Position numbers and translations under genes: made by a program. Source: an uncultured Planctomycetaceae bacterium (GTDB lineage Bacteria; Planctomycetota; Planctomycetia; Planctomycetales; Planctomycetaceae). From it: a stretch of DNA of 48,684 nt. Below are positions 27,771 through 38,620 of this stretch, piece by piece. The stretch is taken from contig CALFSX010000328.1 of the NCBI GenBank assembly GCA_937916515.1, forward strand, positions 1-48,684. The letters are read 5' to 3'. Every line of letters begins with the position of its first letter. The stretch's first letter is position 1. The notes beneath the pieces are model-generated. The model made no database searches and had not been told where the DNA came from. It was given only the letters and a program-made list of their open reading frames with translations.

Positions 27771-27789
27771 GTGTTAAGATTGCGTTAAC
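27771..27789 (-). promoter_or_regulatory. candidate Pho box upstream of pstS
   Basis: Read on the minus strand, the site is GTTAACGC AAT CTTAACAC: two 8-base TTAAC-type repeats with an 11-bp period. This fits PhoB/PhoP-family boxes, especially the cyanobacterial CTTAACCT-N3-CTTAACCT form. It is about 230 bp upstream of the pstS start on the coding strand. Confidence 0.45.
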
Positions 27790-28021
27790 TTCCTGCGTGA
27801 TTTCAGTTGTGAATTGGAAACTGAATTGAGACAAGTATTCCCCAAATTTCAGAAACCCCAAACACACACGCCGTTTAGACGCAGTTCTCTACAAGTGAAC
27901 GTTTGTGAAATTGCATTTCAGCAATAACAGACGGTTACGGACAAAAAATTACGGGGCATGCGACAACTTCGCCAGGCACGCCTCGCTGTTGTCCGCGTCG
28001 TTTCTGGAAGACGAAACGCGA
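27790..28021. other. remainder of the phoU-pstS intergenic region
   Basis: Together with the box and leader it makes a 477-bp gap, unusually large inside a pst-phoU set. No gene is supported. Frames on either strand have low-complexity or Ser/Thr-biased shadow composition. Confidence 0.4.
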
Positions 28022-28681
28022 TCACTTTTTCAAGCGATGTCGAATAATCTGCCCTTCAGTCAGGTAAACCACGTCTTCTGCGATGTTTGTGGCGTGATCG
28101 GCAACCCGCTCGATGTGTCGAATCACAGAAAACAGGTGCATTCCCGGTTCAACTAACTCGGAAGTGCTGACCATCCCCTTACGCAACTCTTCAATAAGCT
28201 TGTCATTCAGGTCGTCAACGATGTCGTCGCGAGTTACGACGGCTCTGGCCTTTTCGGCGTCCATTTCGACGTAGGAATCGATACTGTCGTGCAACATTTC
28301 CAGCGATTCGGTAGCCATTTCATCCAGGCCAACGGGCATTGAAAAGCCGGGAAACATCGACAACGATGCCGAACGTTCAGCAATATTGACCGCCAGGTCA
28401 CCCACACGTTCCAGTTCGACCGTGATCTTCATGACTGCCGCCACTCGACGCAAATCGTTGGCCACCGGGTGGTACAATGCCAGAATTTTCAGGCACTCTT
28501 CTTCCACTCGAATATCCAACGCGTTGACTTCACGATCGCGCACTGCCAATTCTTCTGCAAGCCCCGCACTACGATTTTGCAGTCCACGAACAGCCTCGCT
28601 GATGTTCTCTTCGACGGTCGAACACATTGAGACAATGTCTCTGTGCAACCGTTCCATCTCGTTAAAAAAGTGGATACTCAT
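28022..28681 (-). CDS. phoU: phosphate-specific transport accessory protein PhoU
   Basis: This is a 219-aa all-helical protein made of two repeated PhoU three-helix units. Each carries the metal-cluster type motif: E-x-x-R-V-G-D-L-A-V-N-I-A-E in the first half and H-I-E-R-V-A-D-H-A-T-N-I-A-E-D in the second. PhoU damps signalling from the Pst transporter to the PhoR kinase and limits phosphate uptake. ATG 28681 (M-S-I-H-F-F) gives the usual length; the longer frame to 28798 adds an unlikely Cys-rich leader. It lies upstream of pstS rather than after pstB, the reverse of the common order. No phoR/phoB genes are in the window. Confidence 0.96.
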   Translation of the reverse strand: MSIHFFNEMERLHRDIVSMCSTVEENISEAVRGLQNRSAGLAEELAVRDREVNALDIRVEEECLKILALYHPVANDLRRVAAVMKITVELERVGDLAVNIAERSASLSMFPGFSMPVGLDEMATESLEMLHDSIDSYVEMDAEKARAVVTRDDIVDDLNDKLIEELRKGMVSTSELVEPGMHLFSVIRHIERVADHATNIAEDVVYLTEGQIIRHRLKK

Positions 28682-29794
28682 GACGCTCTTTTTATACCTT
28701 CCGCTTGTGCAGCTATAGTGTTTGACAGCGATCAGCCCGGCATGAAAGCTTGCTATTGGATTGCACCAGTTAACTCGTAAAACGCTCTGGTTGCCCATCT
28801 GACACGCGACAGAATCAGCGTTGGGGCGAGGTCACTGCACGCCCCGAAAACACCCTCAGGCTTCCACGCGATGGATGTTACGGGGTCAGCCTCCTGTTGT
28901 GAAGGCATGGAAAATTGCCGTTAAGCCCTCACGCCTGGCTCGCGAAAATTTGTATTCGCGACTCAAAATTCAAAGTCTGCGGGAACAAACAACGCCAATC
29001 TCACATCGAAACCGCATTCCCCTGGGACCGAACAAGCAGGGAATTTGCAGAGTTCACATGTTGCACTGCAGACATCATTACATGGTCCGCATCATGCAAG
29101 TAGTTTTAAAAGCCCTCGAGTTTTCACCGCCCTAAAAAGGAGCAGGCACATCGAACGAAAACCGCGTTTCACGGCATCGCGATCTCCCAATTTCACATAA
29201 AAAGTCTCATCATTTCGATTAAATCAGTTCCAGCTAACAGCTATTACGCAAACCAGACAAACCATATTACTGAGTGCCCATCGTCCAATTTGAATTCGTC
29301 GTCACCGCCCGCACAGCGAAATTCGCCCGATAATTGCATCAAAAATTCCCCGTATCGACAGGGCAGAAAACACCACGCCAAATCAAATAGCGGGTTTATG
29401 TTTTAAACTTTGACTTCGTTTTGTTACAAGAAAACCAGAATTTTGCAGACCACACCCTGTCAGGTACGTGCCATCATTCCGCGAAAAACCGGAACAATCG
29501 TTCTTGACGAATGTGCAAGCTGGGCGAACGGTCCTTCATACGCCCAAAAACCCGTCTTTTTCTCATCTGTGTTCATATCTCATTCTGGACGTTCCCCGTC
29601 CGACCTGTCATTCTAAGCAAACGCTTGTTCTCCGTTAGTTGTTGATCACTCTCCACTTGCAGTAAATTTTCCACAGAAGATCTGCGGTTTTGCGAGTATG
29701 TTTGATTCGCCGGAATTCCGTGCCAGATTCGTGTTGGCATTGGATGAAGGGCAATCGTAGAGACATTGACGTCTCAAAGAAGTGGTGCGAATTT
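28682..29794. other. about 1.1-kb gene-poor region between divergent genes
   Basis: No frame here has a plausible start, composition or domain. Frames at 28821-29135 and 29410-29616 look random. A perfect 7-bp dyad TCGCGAA / TTCGCGA lies at 28940-28961. The region must hold the phoU promoter and that of the secreted protein at 29795. The later half is AT-richer. It could contain a small RNA or regulatory RNA that I cannot identify by eye. Confidence 0.4.
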
Positions 29795-31120
29795 ATGCCG
29801 GTTCAGTATTCCGAAAGAAACCTGGTGACGGAACTTAGAAACCCATCTCGCATAGCGGGATTTGCAATCGTCATTCTGTTTTCATCGTTCGCGGCTGCTC
29901 AACAGCCCACGAATCAACAGGACTACGACATCGCTCAACGCAAGGCGGTCACCGCCGTAAGACGCATCGACGGCGGGCTTATCACGCCGGAAGTCTTCGC
30001 AAACTATAATAAGCATCTGAAGGCCTACCGCAGTCTCTTGTCGAGCGGTGCCAATCCTCGAAACCAGGGCGAAATGGAAACGCTTCGAGCCGGCCTGAAG
30101 TACCGAATTCTGGTTTTAAGCGATTCGACTGTCCAAGGGGGCGGCAGCGCGTTTGGAATCGCATTTTCAAACGTAGAACGCGACCTAAGCAGCGCAGGAA
30201 ACCTGATCCAGAACGCCATCGACAAGAAATCGTTTCGCGAACTCGTTTATCGCGAGTCGCTTCCATTTATCAAACAGCTACTTCAGGACAACCTTCTGGC
30301 CCGATCTGCAGGGCTGGAACTGGCACTGGAAATGGAAGTCGTGGCTCCACGTGGTGGTGCCCGAATTGAGATGTTTGATCAGGTTGAAGACCTGATTCTG
30401 TCGGTACTAAACGACGCGAATCAACCAGACGCGGTCAAAATTCGCGCGGCAAATTCGGCTAAGCGGTACCTGATCAAAGCCAACGCGATTCCACAAATTC
30501 AAAACGCTTTGGCAGAAGCTCTTATTGCAGAGCTGAATCGACCGTTTGCCGGTGTCGCACTACAGAACGCTGTTCTGATGGCATTGGAATACGTAACTTC
30601 GCCTCGCCAATTAGTCGGTGAACGAAAACCGATCGTTTTGGAAGCGGCCGTGAATGTCATGTCAGATCAAACACGAGAATTGAGACTTCGATGCCGTGCC
30701 GCTCGCGTCGCGGGACGTACTGGCTACGACGCTCAAGTCAACTTTGAACCAATTGCGTGGAAGGTGGCTGAATTGACACTGGAAACCGCTGCCAGGTTTT
30801 CTCAGGATCAAAACAAAGATAAACCCGACTGGGACTTCTGTGGCTGGTACTTGTACACCGCATTTCACCACGAAAACAAGCAGGAAACTCAGGGACGTCC
30901 ACCTGGAGAGCCCAAGGGATTTCTTAATCGAGATGCCAGGTCTGAAGTGATCCGCAGCGCATATCTGGCGGCTGTCGGGCCAATGGGACAGATGATGTTC
31001 GAAAACAGCGCTGTCGATGTGCGTCAGTTGACATCACTGGCAAAATGGACGGATAAGAACATTCCGTCCAACATGAAGTTCGACCAGACCTGTGATGAAA
31101 TCAAGCCCGCTGGCAGGTAA
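29795..31120 (+). CDS. secreted helical-repeat protein of unknown function
   Basis: This is a 441-aa protein if started at ATG 29795. That start places a signal peptide (I-A-G-F-A-I-V-I-L-F-S-S-F-A-A-A) about 20 residues in, with cleavage after A-A-A before Q-Q-P. A longer TTG-started frame (29690) would bury the signal. The mature protein is helical, with repeating A-A-R/A-L-E-L-A units that read like HEAT/ARM-type repeats (around 190-330), and ends in a conserved-looking Trp/Tyr-rich part (W-D-F-C-G-W-Y-L-Y-T-A-F). No catalytic motif is seen. Secreted helical-repeat scaffolds are common in planctomycetes. Its end converges on the PQQ-propeller gene with 46 bp between them. Confidence 0.75.
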   Translation: MPVQYSERNLVTELRNPSRIAGFAIVILFSSFAAAQQPTNQQDYDIAQRKAVTAVRRIDGGLITPEVFANYNKHLKAYRSLLSSGANPRNQGEMETLRAGLKYRILVLSDSTVQGGGSAFGIAFSNVERDLSSAGNLIQNAIDKKSFRELVYRESLPFIKQLLQDNLLARSAGLELALEMEVVAPRGGARIEMFDQVEDLILSVLNDANQPDAVKIRAANSAKRYLIKANAIPQIQNALAEALIAELNRPFAGVALQNAVLMALEYVTSPRQLVGERKPIVLEAAVNVMSDQTRELRLRCRAARVAGRTGYDAQVNFEPIAWKVAELTLETAARFSQDQNKDKPDWDFCGWYLYTAFHHENKQETQGRPPGEPKGFLNRDARSEVIRSAYLAAVGPMGQMMFENSAVDVRQLTSLAKWTDKNIPSNMKFDQTCDEIKPAGR

Positions 31121-31166
31121 CGAGCTGATCCATTGATCAGCCCGGAACCGCAAACCGGCCTTGCTG

Positions 31167-32456
31167 CTAGTTTTCGCCGATGCAGTACAGATATTCCTGA
31201 CGAATACCATCCTGCACGAAGGCCACTCTAGAATAGATTCTGCCGCCACAGATGGTGGGTGTTGAAAAGACATTGTCACCAAGTTGATTTGACGCCAATT
31301 TAATGAAGTCGGTGCCTCCAGCCTTCATCACAAACGTTGTGCCATCTTCGTTGGTTACGTAAATCCGGTCTCCCACAAGCACGGGCGAACTGCTGAAGGT
31401 GCCTGCAAGTCGTCCTTTCCAGACTTCTTCGCCCGTTTCGCTGTTGAAACAAACGGCGACGCCTGCGTCCATGATCGCGTACAGCAGCCCATCCTGAGAC
31501 AGCATGGATGGCACGTAAGTGCGAACGTTGTTTTCCCAAACAACCTTGCCAGAACCATCAGCGGCAACGGCGGAAATGTGATTTTTCGGGTAGCCTCCGC
31601 TGGTAAAGATTCGCACCCCGTCCGTAACCGTTGTGGTCACGCATTCTGTTGTCGCGCCTTCCATTTCCCAAAGCTGTTCGCCGGTTAACGGATTCAAGCT
31701 GGTCACCAGATCACAGCCCGTAAATAACAATTGATCACGTCCATCGATATTCAGAATGGCTGGCGATGCGTAGTTCGGTTTGCTGGGGCGTTCGCGTTCC
31801 CAGACAACGTCGCCGGTAGCTCGATCCAACGCTGCTATCGCGCCGCCGCCTTTGTTGTCTGCGGACACAATTACAAGGTCTTCGTAAACAGTCGGTGACG
31901 ATCCGTATCCCTGATGAATGACATAATCCGTGATCTTTGTCTGCCAAACCTGTTCACCGTCCATTGTCAGTGCCGTCGTAAATACGGCTTTATCGTTGAG
32001 GAAATTAATAAACACGTAAGTTCCATCGCATGCAACCGATGAAGAAGCCAACGACGCTTTTTCGTTGCCACCGGATTTCTTCTGGTTTGCATCGGGAAAG
32101 CCAGCCTGATGGACGACGGTTTCCCAAAGCTGCTTGCCGGAATCTTTATGCAGGCAAACAACCGCCTGTTTCTGGGATTCATGATCTGCGGTTGCCAGAA
32201 AAACGCGATCGCCAACGACTGTCGCAGAACCATGTCCACGCCCCGTCACTTTTGCCTTCCACAAAACATTCCTGGTTTCACTCCATTCCAGAGGTGGCAT
32301 TTGATCGGCGTTGGCGATGCCATTCCGATTCGGCCCTCGCCACCATGGCCAGTCATCGGCAGCAATACGAATGCCTGCTAATTTCGTCGCAGGCTCAGCG
32401 GCCAGGGCAATACAGGGGAACAACATTGCGAAAAGAATGACGGTACAACGAAGCAT
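31167..32456 (-). CDS. secreted PQQ-binding-like beta-propeller protein
   Basis: This 429-aa protein has a signal peptide (M-L-R-C-T-V-I-L-F-A-M-L-F-P-C-I-A-L-A-A). The mature N-terminus shows the planctomycete signature W-P-W-W-R-G-P-N-R-N-G. Repeated blades follow with the tryptophan-docking pattern D/T-G-x-x-x-W (K-D-S-G-K-Q-L-W, A-T-G-D-V-V-W, L-T-G-E-Q-L-W, E-T-G-E-E-V-W), which mark BamB/PQQ-like propellers. These proteins are periplasmic, and most lack a bound PQQ or proven catalysis. The start ATG 32456 has AGGAAAG 7 bases upstream; the longer frame to 32663 is rejected because it would bury the signal peptide. It is divergent from recJ. Confidence 0.92.
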   Translation of the reverse strand: MLRCTVILFAMLFPCIALAAEPATKLAGIRIAADDWPWWRGPNRNGIANADQMPPLEWSETRNVLWKAKVTGRGHGSATVVGDRVFLATADHESQKQAVVCLHKDSGKQLWETVVHQAGFPDANQKKSGGNEKASLASSSVACDGTYVFINFLNDKAVFTTALTMDGEQVWQTKITDYVIHQGYGSSPTVYEDLVIVSADNKGGGAIAALDRATGDVVWERERPSKPNYASPAILNIDGRDQLLFTGCDLVTSLNPLTGEQLWEMEGATTECVTTTVTDGVRIFTSGGYPKNHISAVAADGSGKVVWENNVRTYVPSMLSQDGLLYAIMDAGVAVCFNSETGEEVWKGRLAGTFSSSPVLVGDRIYVTNEDGTTFVMKAGGTDFIKLASNQLGDNVFSTPTICGGRIYSRVAFVQDGIRQEYLYCIGEN

Positions 32457-32836
32457 AAGAAACTTTCCTGTCAAAAACCGGGCAAAGCAGGCCATCGAAA
32501 GTCGAACAACTCCGTTCGCAGAAGCAACCTCGCCGCAGCTCAGACCAACCAAACTACCGACAAATCTGCCCACCTGAAAGCATAAACGGTAAGCACCTGA
32601 TGTGCGAATGATCGAACCGTCACTGTTTGAATCATCGGCCCCGCCACGTTGAAAATACGGCATTCAGCTCCCGTCGAAAATGAGAAACCAGCGTGAAAGA
32701 CGACTGACTACAAATGAAATGCATTGACGCATAGAATCTGGCAATGAGACGTATCGAATGAAGATAAGTCCGTCACTGTTTTGCGTCATCCACGGACGCA
32801 CGGACAATCGCCTGGTTTTAGCAGCGGAAGTAATTT
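32457..32836. promoter_or_regulatory. divergent intergenic region, PQQ-propeller gene / recJ
   Basis: 380 bp with no supported gene. It holds the promoters of both divergent genes. GGAAG at 32825-32829 is the likely recJ ribosome site, 7 bases before a GTG. Confidence 0.45.
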
Positions 32837-34594
32837 GTGTCTCGGAAATGGACTTTTCATCCTCACGATGAATCTGCAATTACACGACTTAGCGCTCAAT
32901 TGAAGGTCACGCCGTTGGTGGCTCAGGTGTTGATTGCTCGAGGGTACACAACGCCGGAAACGGCCCGGCACTTTCTGGAACCGAAGCTATCCAACCTGCA
33001 CGATCCAACTCTGCTTCCCGGCGTTAACGAAGCGGCTGCAAAGCTGGTTGAAGCCATGAAATCCAAACGGAGAGTCACCATTTATGGAGACTACGACGTC
33101 GACGGAGTTACCTCAACCGCGCTACTGTGGCATTGCCTGAAGCTAACCGGTGCCAACGTTGACTATTACATTCCCTGTCGAATGGAAGAAGGCTACGGTT
33201 TAAACGAAGCTGCTTTGCGTCAACTTCACGAAGAAGATCCGTCGCGGCTTGTGGTGACTGTTGACTGCGGCATCGCCAGTGTTAACGAAGCCGCTCTGGC
33301 CAAAGAAATTGGCCTGGAACTGATTATCAGTGACCACCATCATATCGGCGAAGAACTCCCCGATGCATCTGTACTGGTTCATCCGCGACTTCCGGGAACC
33401 GAGTACCCCTTCGGTGAATTGTGCGGCGTCGGCGTTGCCTTCAAAATCGCCTGGGCCGTGTGCCAATTGCTCGGCGACGGCAAGCGAGCGTCACCGAGAA
33501 TGCGTGAGTTTCTAAAATCCGCCGTTGGGCTGACAGCGATCGGGACCGTTGCCGATGTCGTTCCGCTGGTTGACGAAAATAGGATCATCGTTCGCTATGG
33601 GCTTCAAAGCCTTCGCGAAAACCCGTCACCAGGTTTGCAGGCCCTGCTTAAGATCTCAGAGCTTTCCGACAAGCCGACTTTGTCAGCAGAAGACATTGCC
33701 TTCGGCATCGCACCTCGCATCAACGCAGCCGGACGACTGGGCCAGGCAAGACTGGCGGTTGAAATGCTGACCACCGACAACGCAGAACGAGCTATCGCGT
33801 TGGCGGCCTACGTCGATGAACTTAACAAGAACCGTAAAACGGTTGAGCGTCGCATCACAAAACAAGCGAAAGAAATGGTGGAAGCCAACCCGGAATGGGT
33901 GAATCATAAAACGCTGGTTCTGGCTCATCATGACTGGCATCCGGGAGTCATCGGCATTGTGGCCAGTCGAGTTGCGGAGACGTTTGAGAAGCCAACAGTG
34001 ATGATCGCCCTCAAGGAAGACGGCACTGGTGCAGGCAGCGCACGAGCGTATGCGGGCTTCGACATGTATGCCGGACTGGAATCCGGAAAAGACTCACTTC
34101 TGGGTTTTGGGGGCCACCAGGCGGCTGCCGGCCTGCAGATCGAAGCGACCAAAGTTGACGAATTCCGCACCAGCCTCGCTAACTGGGCTGGCACCAATTT
34201 TATGCCGTCGGAAGAAGCAACAGCACTGCGAATTGACGCGGAAGTACACCTGTCGGAAGTCACCAGGCGAGCCGTTACAGAACTTCAACATCTCGGACCA
34301 TTCGGAGCAGCCAATCCCAAGCCTAGATTTGTTTCGAATCGAGTAGACCTTGCGGAGCCACCCAAAACGATGGGAGAAGGCGATCGCCACCTGGCGATCA
34401 AAGTTCGTCAAAACACAACCAGCCTGAGAGCCGTTGCGTTTGGCAGAGGCGAATGGGCTGAAGAAATCGCAGCGACTGAAGGACCATTGTCAATCAGTTA
34501 CGCCCCGCAGATCAATTCGTTTCGCGGCTTCGAACGCGTTGAATTGCAACTGCACGACTGGAAGGGCCGCAGCGAAAGTCTGGACAAGGCCTAA
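32837..34594 (+). CDS. recJ: single-stranded-DNA-specific exonuclease RecJ
   Basis: This 585-aa 5'-3' exonuclease acts in recombination (RecF pathway) and mismatch repair. DHH-family motifs are D-Y-D-V-D-G (85-90), V-D-C-G-I (142-146), S-D-H-H-H (165-169) and V-H-P-R (181-184). The DHHA1 region has G-F-G-G-H-Q-A-A-A-G near residue 424. A C-terminal OB-like part follows (H-L-G-P-F-G-A-A-N-P-K-P). Length is normal for RecJ. The start is GTG with GGAAG 7 bases upstream; no in-frame ATG precedes the conserved region. It is transcribed alone, converging on the second FHA-EAL gene about 170 bp away. Confidence 0.98.
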   Translation: MSRKWTFHPHDESAITRLSAQLKVTPLVAQVLIARGYTTPETARHFLEPKLSNLHDPTLLPGVNEAAAKLVEAMKSKRRVTIYGDYDVDGVTSTALLWHCLKLTGANVDYYIPCRMEEGYGLNEAALRQLHEEDPSRLVVTVDCGIASVNEAALAKEIGLELIISDHHHIGEELPDASVLVHPRLPGTEYPFGELCGVGVAFKIAWAVCQLLGDGKRASPRMREFLKSAVGLTAIGTVADVVPLVDENRIIVRYGLQSLRENPSPGLQALLKISELSDKPTLSAEDIAFGIAPRINAAGRLGQARLAVEMLTTDNAERAIALAAYVDELNKNRKTVERRITKQAKEMVEANPEWVNHKTLVLAHHDWHPGVIGIVASRVAETFEKPTVMIALKEDGTGAGSARAYAGFDMYAGLESGKDSLLGFGGHQAAAGLQIEATKVDEFRTSLANWAGTNFMPSEEATALRIDAEVHLSEVTRRAVTELQHLGPFGAANPKPRFVSNRVDLAEPPKTMGEGDRHLAIKVRQNTTSLRAVAFGRGEWAEEIAATEGPLSISYAPQINSFRGFERVELQLHDWKGRSESLDKA

Positions 34595-34766
34595 TACAAA
34601 TCCCGAATTCAGTTCGTATCGAAAGTCGCAGAAGCCTTCAACGCTTCGGTGCATTAGAACTTGCGACAGGTATCACGGTGAACTTATCACGGGACGATAC
34701 CATTGTGTCGTTCCTACAACGAACTGGGCTCAGCATGAGTCAACGTCACCCTTTGCTCGTCACTTG

Positions 34767-36023
34767 CTACAGCACAAACTTCTCAGCGCTGAGGCTCTTC
34801 GGAATAACTTTCGACGTCGGGATCGCCTGAGTGTTAGCCGTCAGCATTTTCGCCTGCCAATAGTGCACAGGATTCGGCCGCCCGAAGAAGTATCCTTGAG
34901 CCGTATCGAATCCAAGATCCGTACAAATATCAGCCTGAACCTGAGTTTCGACACCTTCCGCCAGTGCCACAACGTCAAGATTATGCACCATATTGATCAG
35001 TGCGCGAACACTCGCTCTATGCAACTTTGACGCGTTTTCAAGACCACTCACAAATGAGAGATCAAACTTCAAATACTTGGGTGGCACTTCAAACAGTTCA
35101 ATCAGCCGTGCCTGCCCGGCACCAAAATCGTCGAATGCCAAATCGATATTCAAATGTTTCAGTTCACGAATCAACTGTGTCAGATAGTGCACAGAAGTAA
35201 TTGCCGCTTCGTGAATTTCCAACACAATTGCCATGTTGGGAAAGTCGTCACGCAGTTCGTGAAGTGACTGAATCAACCGAGGCGTATCCAGTTCAGTTGC
35301 GTGGGTATTCAAAAAGTACTGGCTGCCGGGGTCCAGCTGAATTGCGCTCAACAGCCCTTCAGAACGGCAAACTTCGCTAAGTCGCGATTCCGCTTTTCGC
35401 ATTGCTGCAATGTTGAAGATCTTGTCAGGGTATTCCAGCCCCTCAATAGAGCTGCGGACAAGGACTTCATATCCAATGGTTTCAACGTTTCCAAGAGTCA
35501 CAATAGGCTGAAAATACGGGATGATCTCCGGCACATTCAACAGTCTATCGAACCCCTGATACAGGATTGCGTTTTCGGGCATTGATGCAACACAGGTTTT
35601 GTCGCCAAACGCTCCACCGTTTGACAGGACTTCAACAGTCTTCTCTACAGAAAACACAACCTGCCCGAAGTGAACAACGTCTCCCCCCTGCAGAACATTT
35701 GATCCTGTGACACGTGTTCCATTAACCAATGTGCCGTTTGTGCTGTTCAGGTCCGTGAGGATCAATTCTCCATCAACAATCGAAAGTTCAGCGTGTTTAC
35801 CTGAGACTGTCGGATCACTGAGACAAAGTAGATTTGTGGGTCGACGTCCCACCGTCAGCGTTTCGGTCGAAATCGCGGTGCGATGCTTGACATCTCCACT
35901 GCTTGAACTTCGAACAATCGCCCACGAACATGATCGAACGATCGCCCCTGACTCGCGAGCAAGCTCTTCCAGCTTGCTGAAGTCGAGCATCGCTCGTTTC
36001 GGTGTTGGCGGTCTTTCTGTCAT
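34767..36023 (-). CDS. FHA-EAL protein, second paralogue
   Basis: This 418-aa soluble protein has the same architecture as the 2428-3582 product. An N-terminal leader of about 50 residues precedes the FHA domain (about 57-128: V-G-R-R-P at 58-62, S-G-K-H at 74-77, N-S-T-N-G-T at 93-98). A linker and a complete EAL domain (about 165-390) follow. Catalytic-site residues are E186 (Y-E-V-L), N239, E269, D298 and D299 in F-D-D-F-G-A-G, K319, E356 and Q376, so c-di-GMP hydrolysis is expected. It differs from the first copy by its longer leader and a different C-terminal tail. The ATG start begins M-T-E-R-P-P. It is monocistronic, converging on recJ. Confidence 0.93.
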   Translation of the reverse strand: MTERPPTPKRAMLDFSKLEELARESGAIVRSCSWAIVRSSSSGDVKHRTAISTETLTVGRRPTNLLCLSDPTVSGKHAELSIVDGELILTDLNSTNGTLVNGTRVTGSNVLQGGDVVHFGQVVFSVEKTVEVLSNGGAFGDKTCVASMPENAILYQGFDRLLNVPEIIPYFQPIVTLGNVETIGYEVLVRSSIEGLEYPDKIFNIAAMRKAESRLSEVCRSEGLLSAIQLDPGSQYFLNTHATELDTPRLIQSLHELRDDFPNMAIVLEIHEAAITSVHYLTQLIRELKHLNIDLAFDDFGAGQARLIELFEVPPKYLKFDLSFVSGLENASKLHRASVRALINMVHNLDVVALAEGVETQVQADICTDLGFDTAQGYFFGRPNPVHYWQAKMLTANTQAIPTSKVIPKSLSAEKFVL

Positions 36024-36782
36024 TTCAGTATGCCAGGGACGTCTTTGTTAAAACGATCAGGATGTGACTTCAATCCGTCTTTGGCCCCAATGGAACAAAT
36101 CAAAGCCCTGGTTAGTAAGCAGAACACTAAGGCACCAGTGGTTCTTAACAAAGAGGCCAAAACCCACGGGATGCGACACTTTCAAAATGTTCATACAACA
36201 ATCCAGTTCCATCCCGACCATAGCCCCAGTTGCGAAGCCGTGATTCAAGAACACAACACACAGCGAACCAGAACTGCAACAAATCACCCATAAGCGTTCG
36301 ATTTGTTCGATTGAGTGGAATATGCGGGGATCTTTTTCCACACAGAAAACAGGTTTGGCGCAACCTTTCAGCCGGTGACCTCCCTTAGAAACACAAGATC
36401 ACAGTAAAAAGCGCGCTCAATAGAACGCCCCGCATTCCGATGGCAAAGTCGTTTTCCCTTCCCACCGAAACCTTCAGCATACGCACAGTAGATCACAGAA
36501 CTCGTGACCTCTCGGCCCTCAACAACCACTCCAACCTTCAGATTGAAGTTCTAGTTTTCTAAACCTGCCAAATGCGGCCAACTGCCAAATCGACGGTGTG
36601 GAAGCCACCGAGGTATTGGGAGGCATAAACGGAATCGCCACAAATCCATTCACAGAAACAACTTAAATTCCTACCAACAATTCTGGCACACAGTTCGCTA
36701 CTACAATTAACTACGGCAGATTGCTGCCAGTTAGACACTCAACGTGTGCAGACCCGTATCGGTTGTAAATCGAGGAGAAACC
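36024..36782. promoter_or_regulatory. long upstream region of groEL1
   Basis: About 760 bp lie between divergent genes with no credible coding frame. I found no CIRCE element (TTAGCACTC-N9-GAGTGCTAA). A sigma-54-type site lies at 36685-36700. GAGGAG at 36772-36777 is the groEL1 ribosome site. Confidence 0.5.
36685..36700 (+). promoter_or_regulatory. candidate sigma-54 (-24/-12) promoter for groEL1
   Basis: TGGCACACAGTTCGCT compared with TGGCAC-N5-TTGCW keeps GG and GC at the required 10-base spacing and differs at one core position (TCGC for TTGC). It lies about 85 bp before the groEL1 start. One match by eye could be chance. Confidence 0.4.
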
Positions 36783-38477
<1,695 letters not shown>

Positions 38478-38534
38478 GCCGCGTCTTCCGCATAACCTGC
38501 TAAACGCTGTGAAATCTGTAACCGACAGACCATG

Positions 38535-38548
38535 CTCACAATTGTGAG
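38535..38548. promoter_or_regulatory. perfect 14-bp palindrome between groEL1 and groES
   Basis: CTCACAATTGTGAG is its own reverse complement. It lies 58 bp after groEL1 and 73 bp before groES, a good place for an operator of a dimeric regulator. It is not the CIRCE element. Confidence 0.5.
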
Positions 38549-38565
38549 ACCTTTATTCAAACAGC

Positions 38566-38586
38566 CGCCCGTTTCGGGCGCTCTTT
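38566..38586 (+). terminator. hairpin after groEL1
   Basis: CGCCCG TTT CGGGCG (38566-38580) is a perfect 6-bp stem followed by CTCTTT. It may be an intrinsic terminator or partial attenuator separating groEL1 from groES-groEL2. Confidence 0.55.
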
Positions 38587-38620
38587 ATCATAAACCTGAA
38601 TTCGTACGGAGTAGACGATC

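Noticed and set aside
28821-29135. 104-aa plus-strand frame in the 1.1-kb gap
   Set aside because: Basic, Pro/His/Arg-rich composition without structure or ribosome site.
32457-32663. N-terminal extension of the PQQ-propeller protein
   Set aside because: It would bury a good signal peptide that begins at ATG 32456, which also has a good ribosome site.
36024-36782. CIRCE operator for groEL
   Set aside because: No TTAGCACTC-N9-GAGTGCTAA or close variant was found upstream of groEL1, groES, groEL2 or dnaJ.
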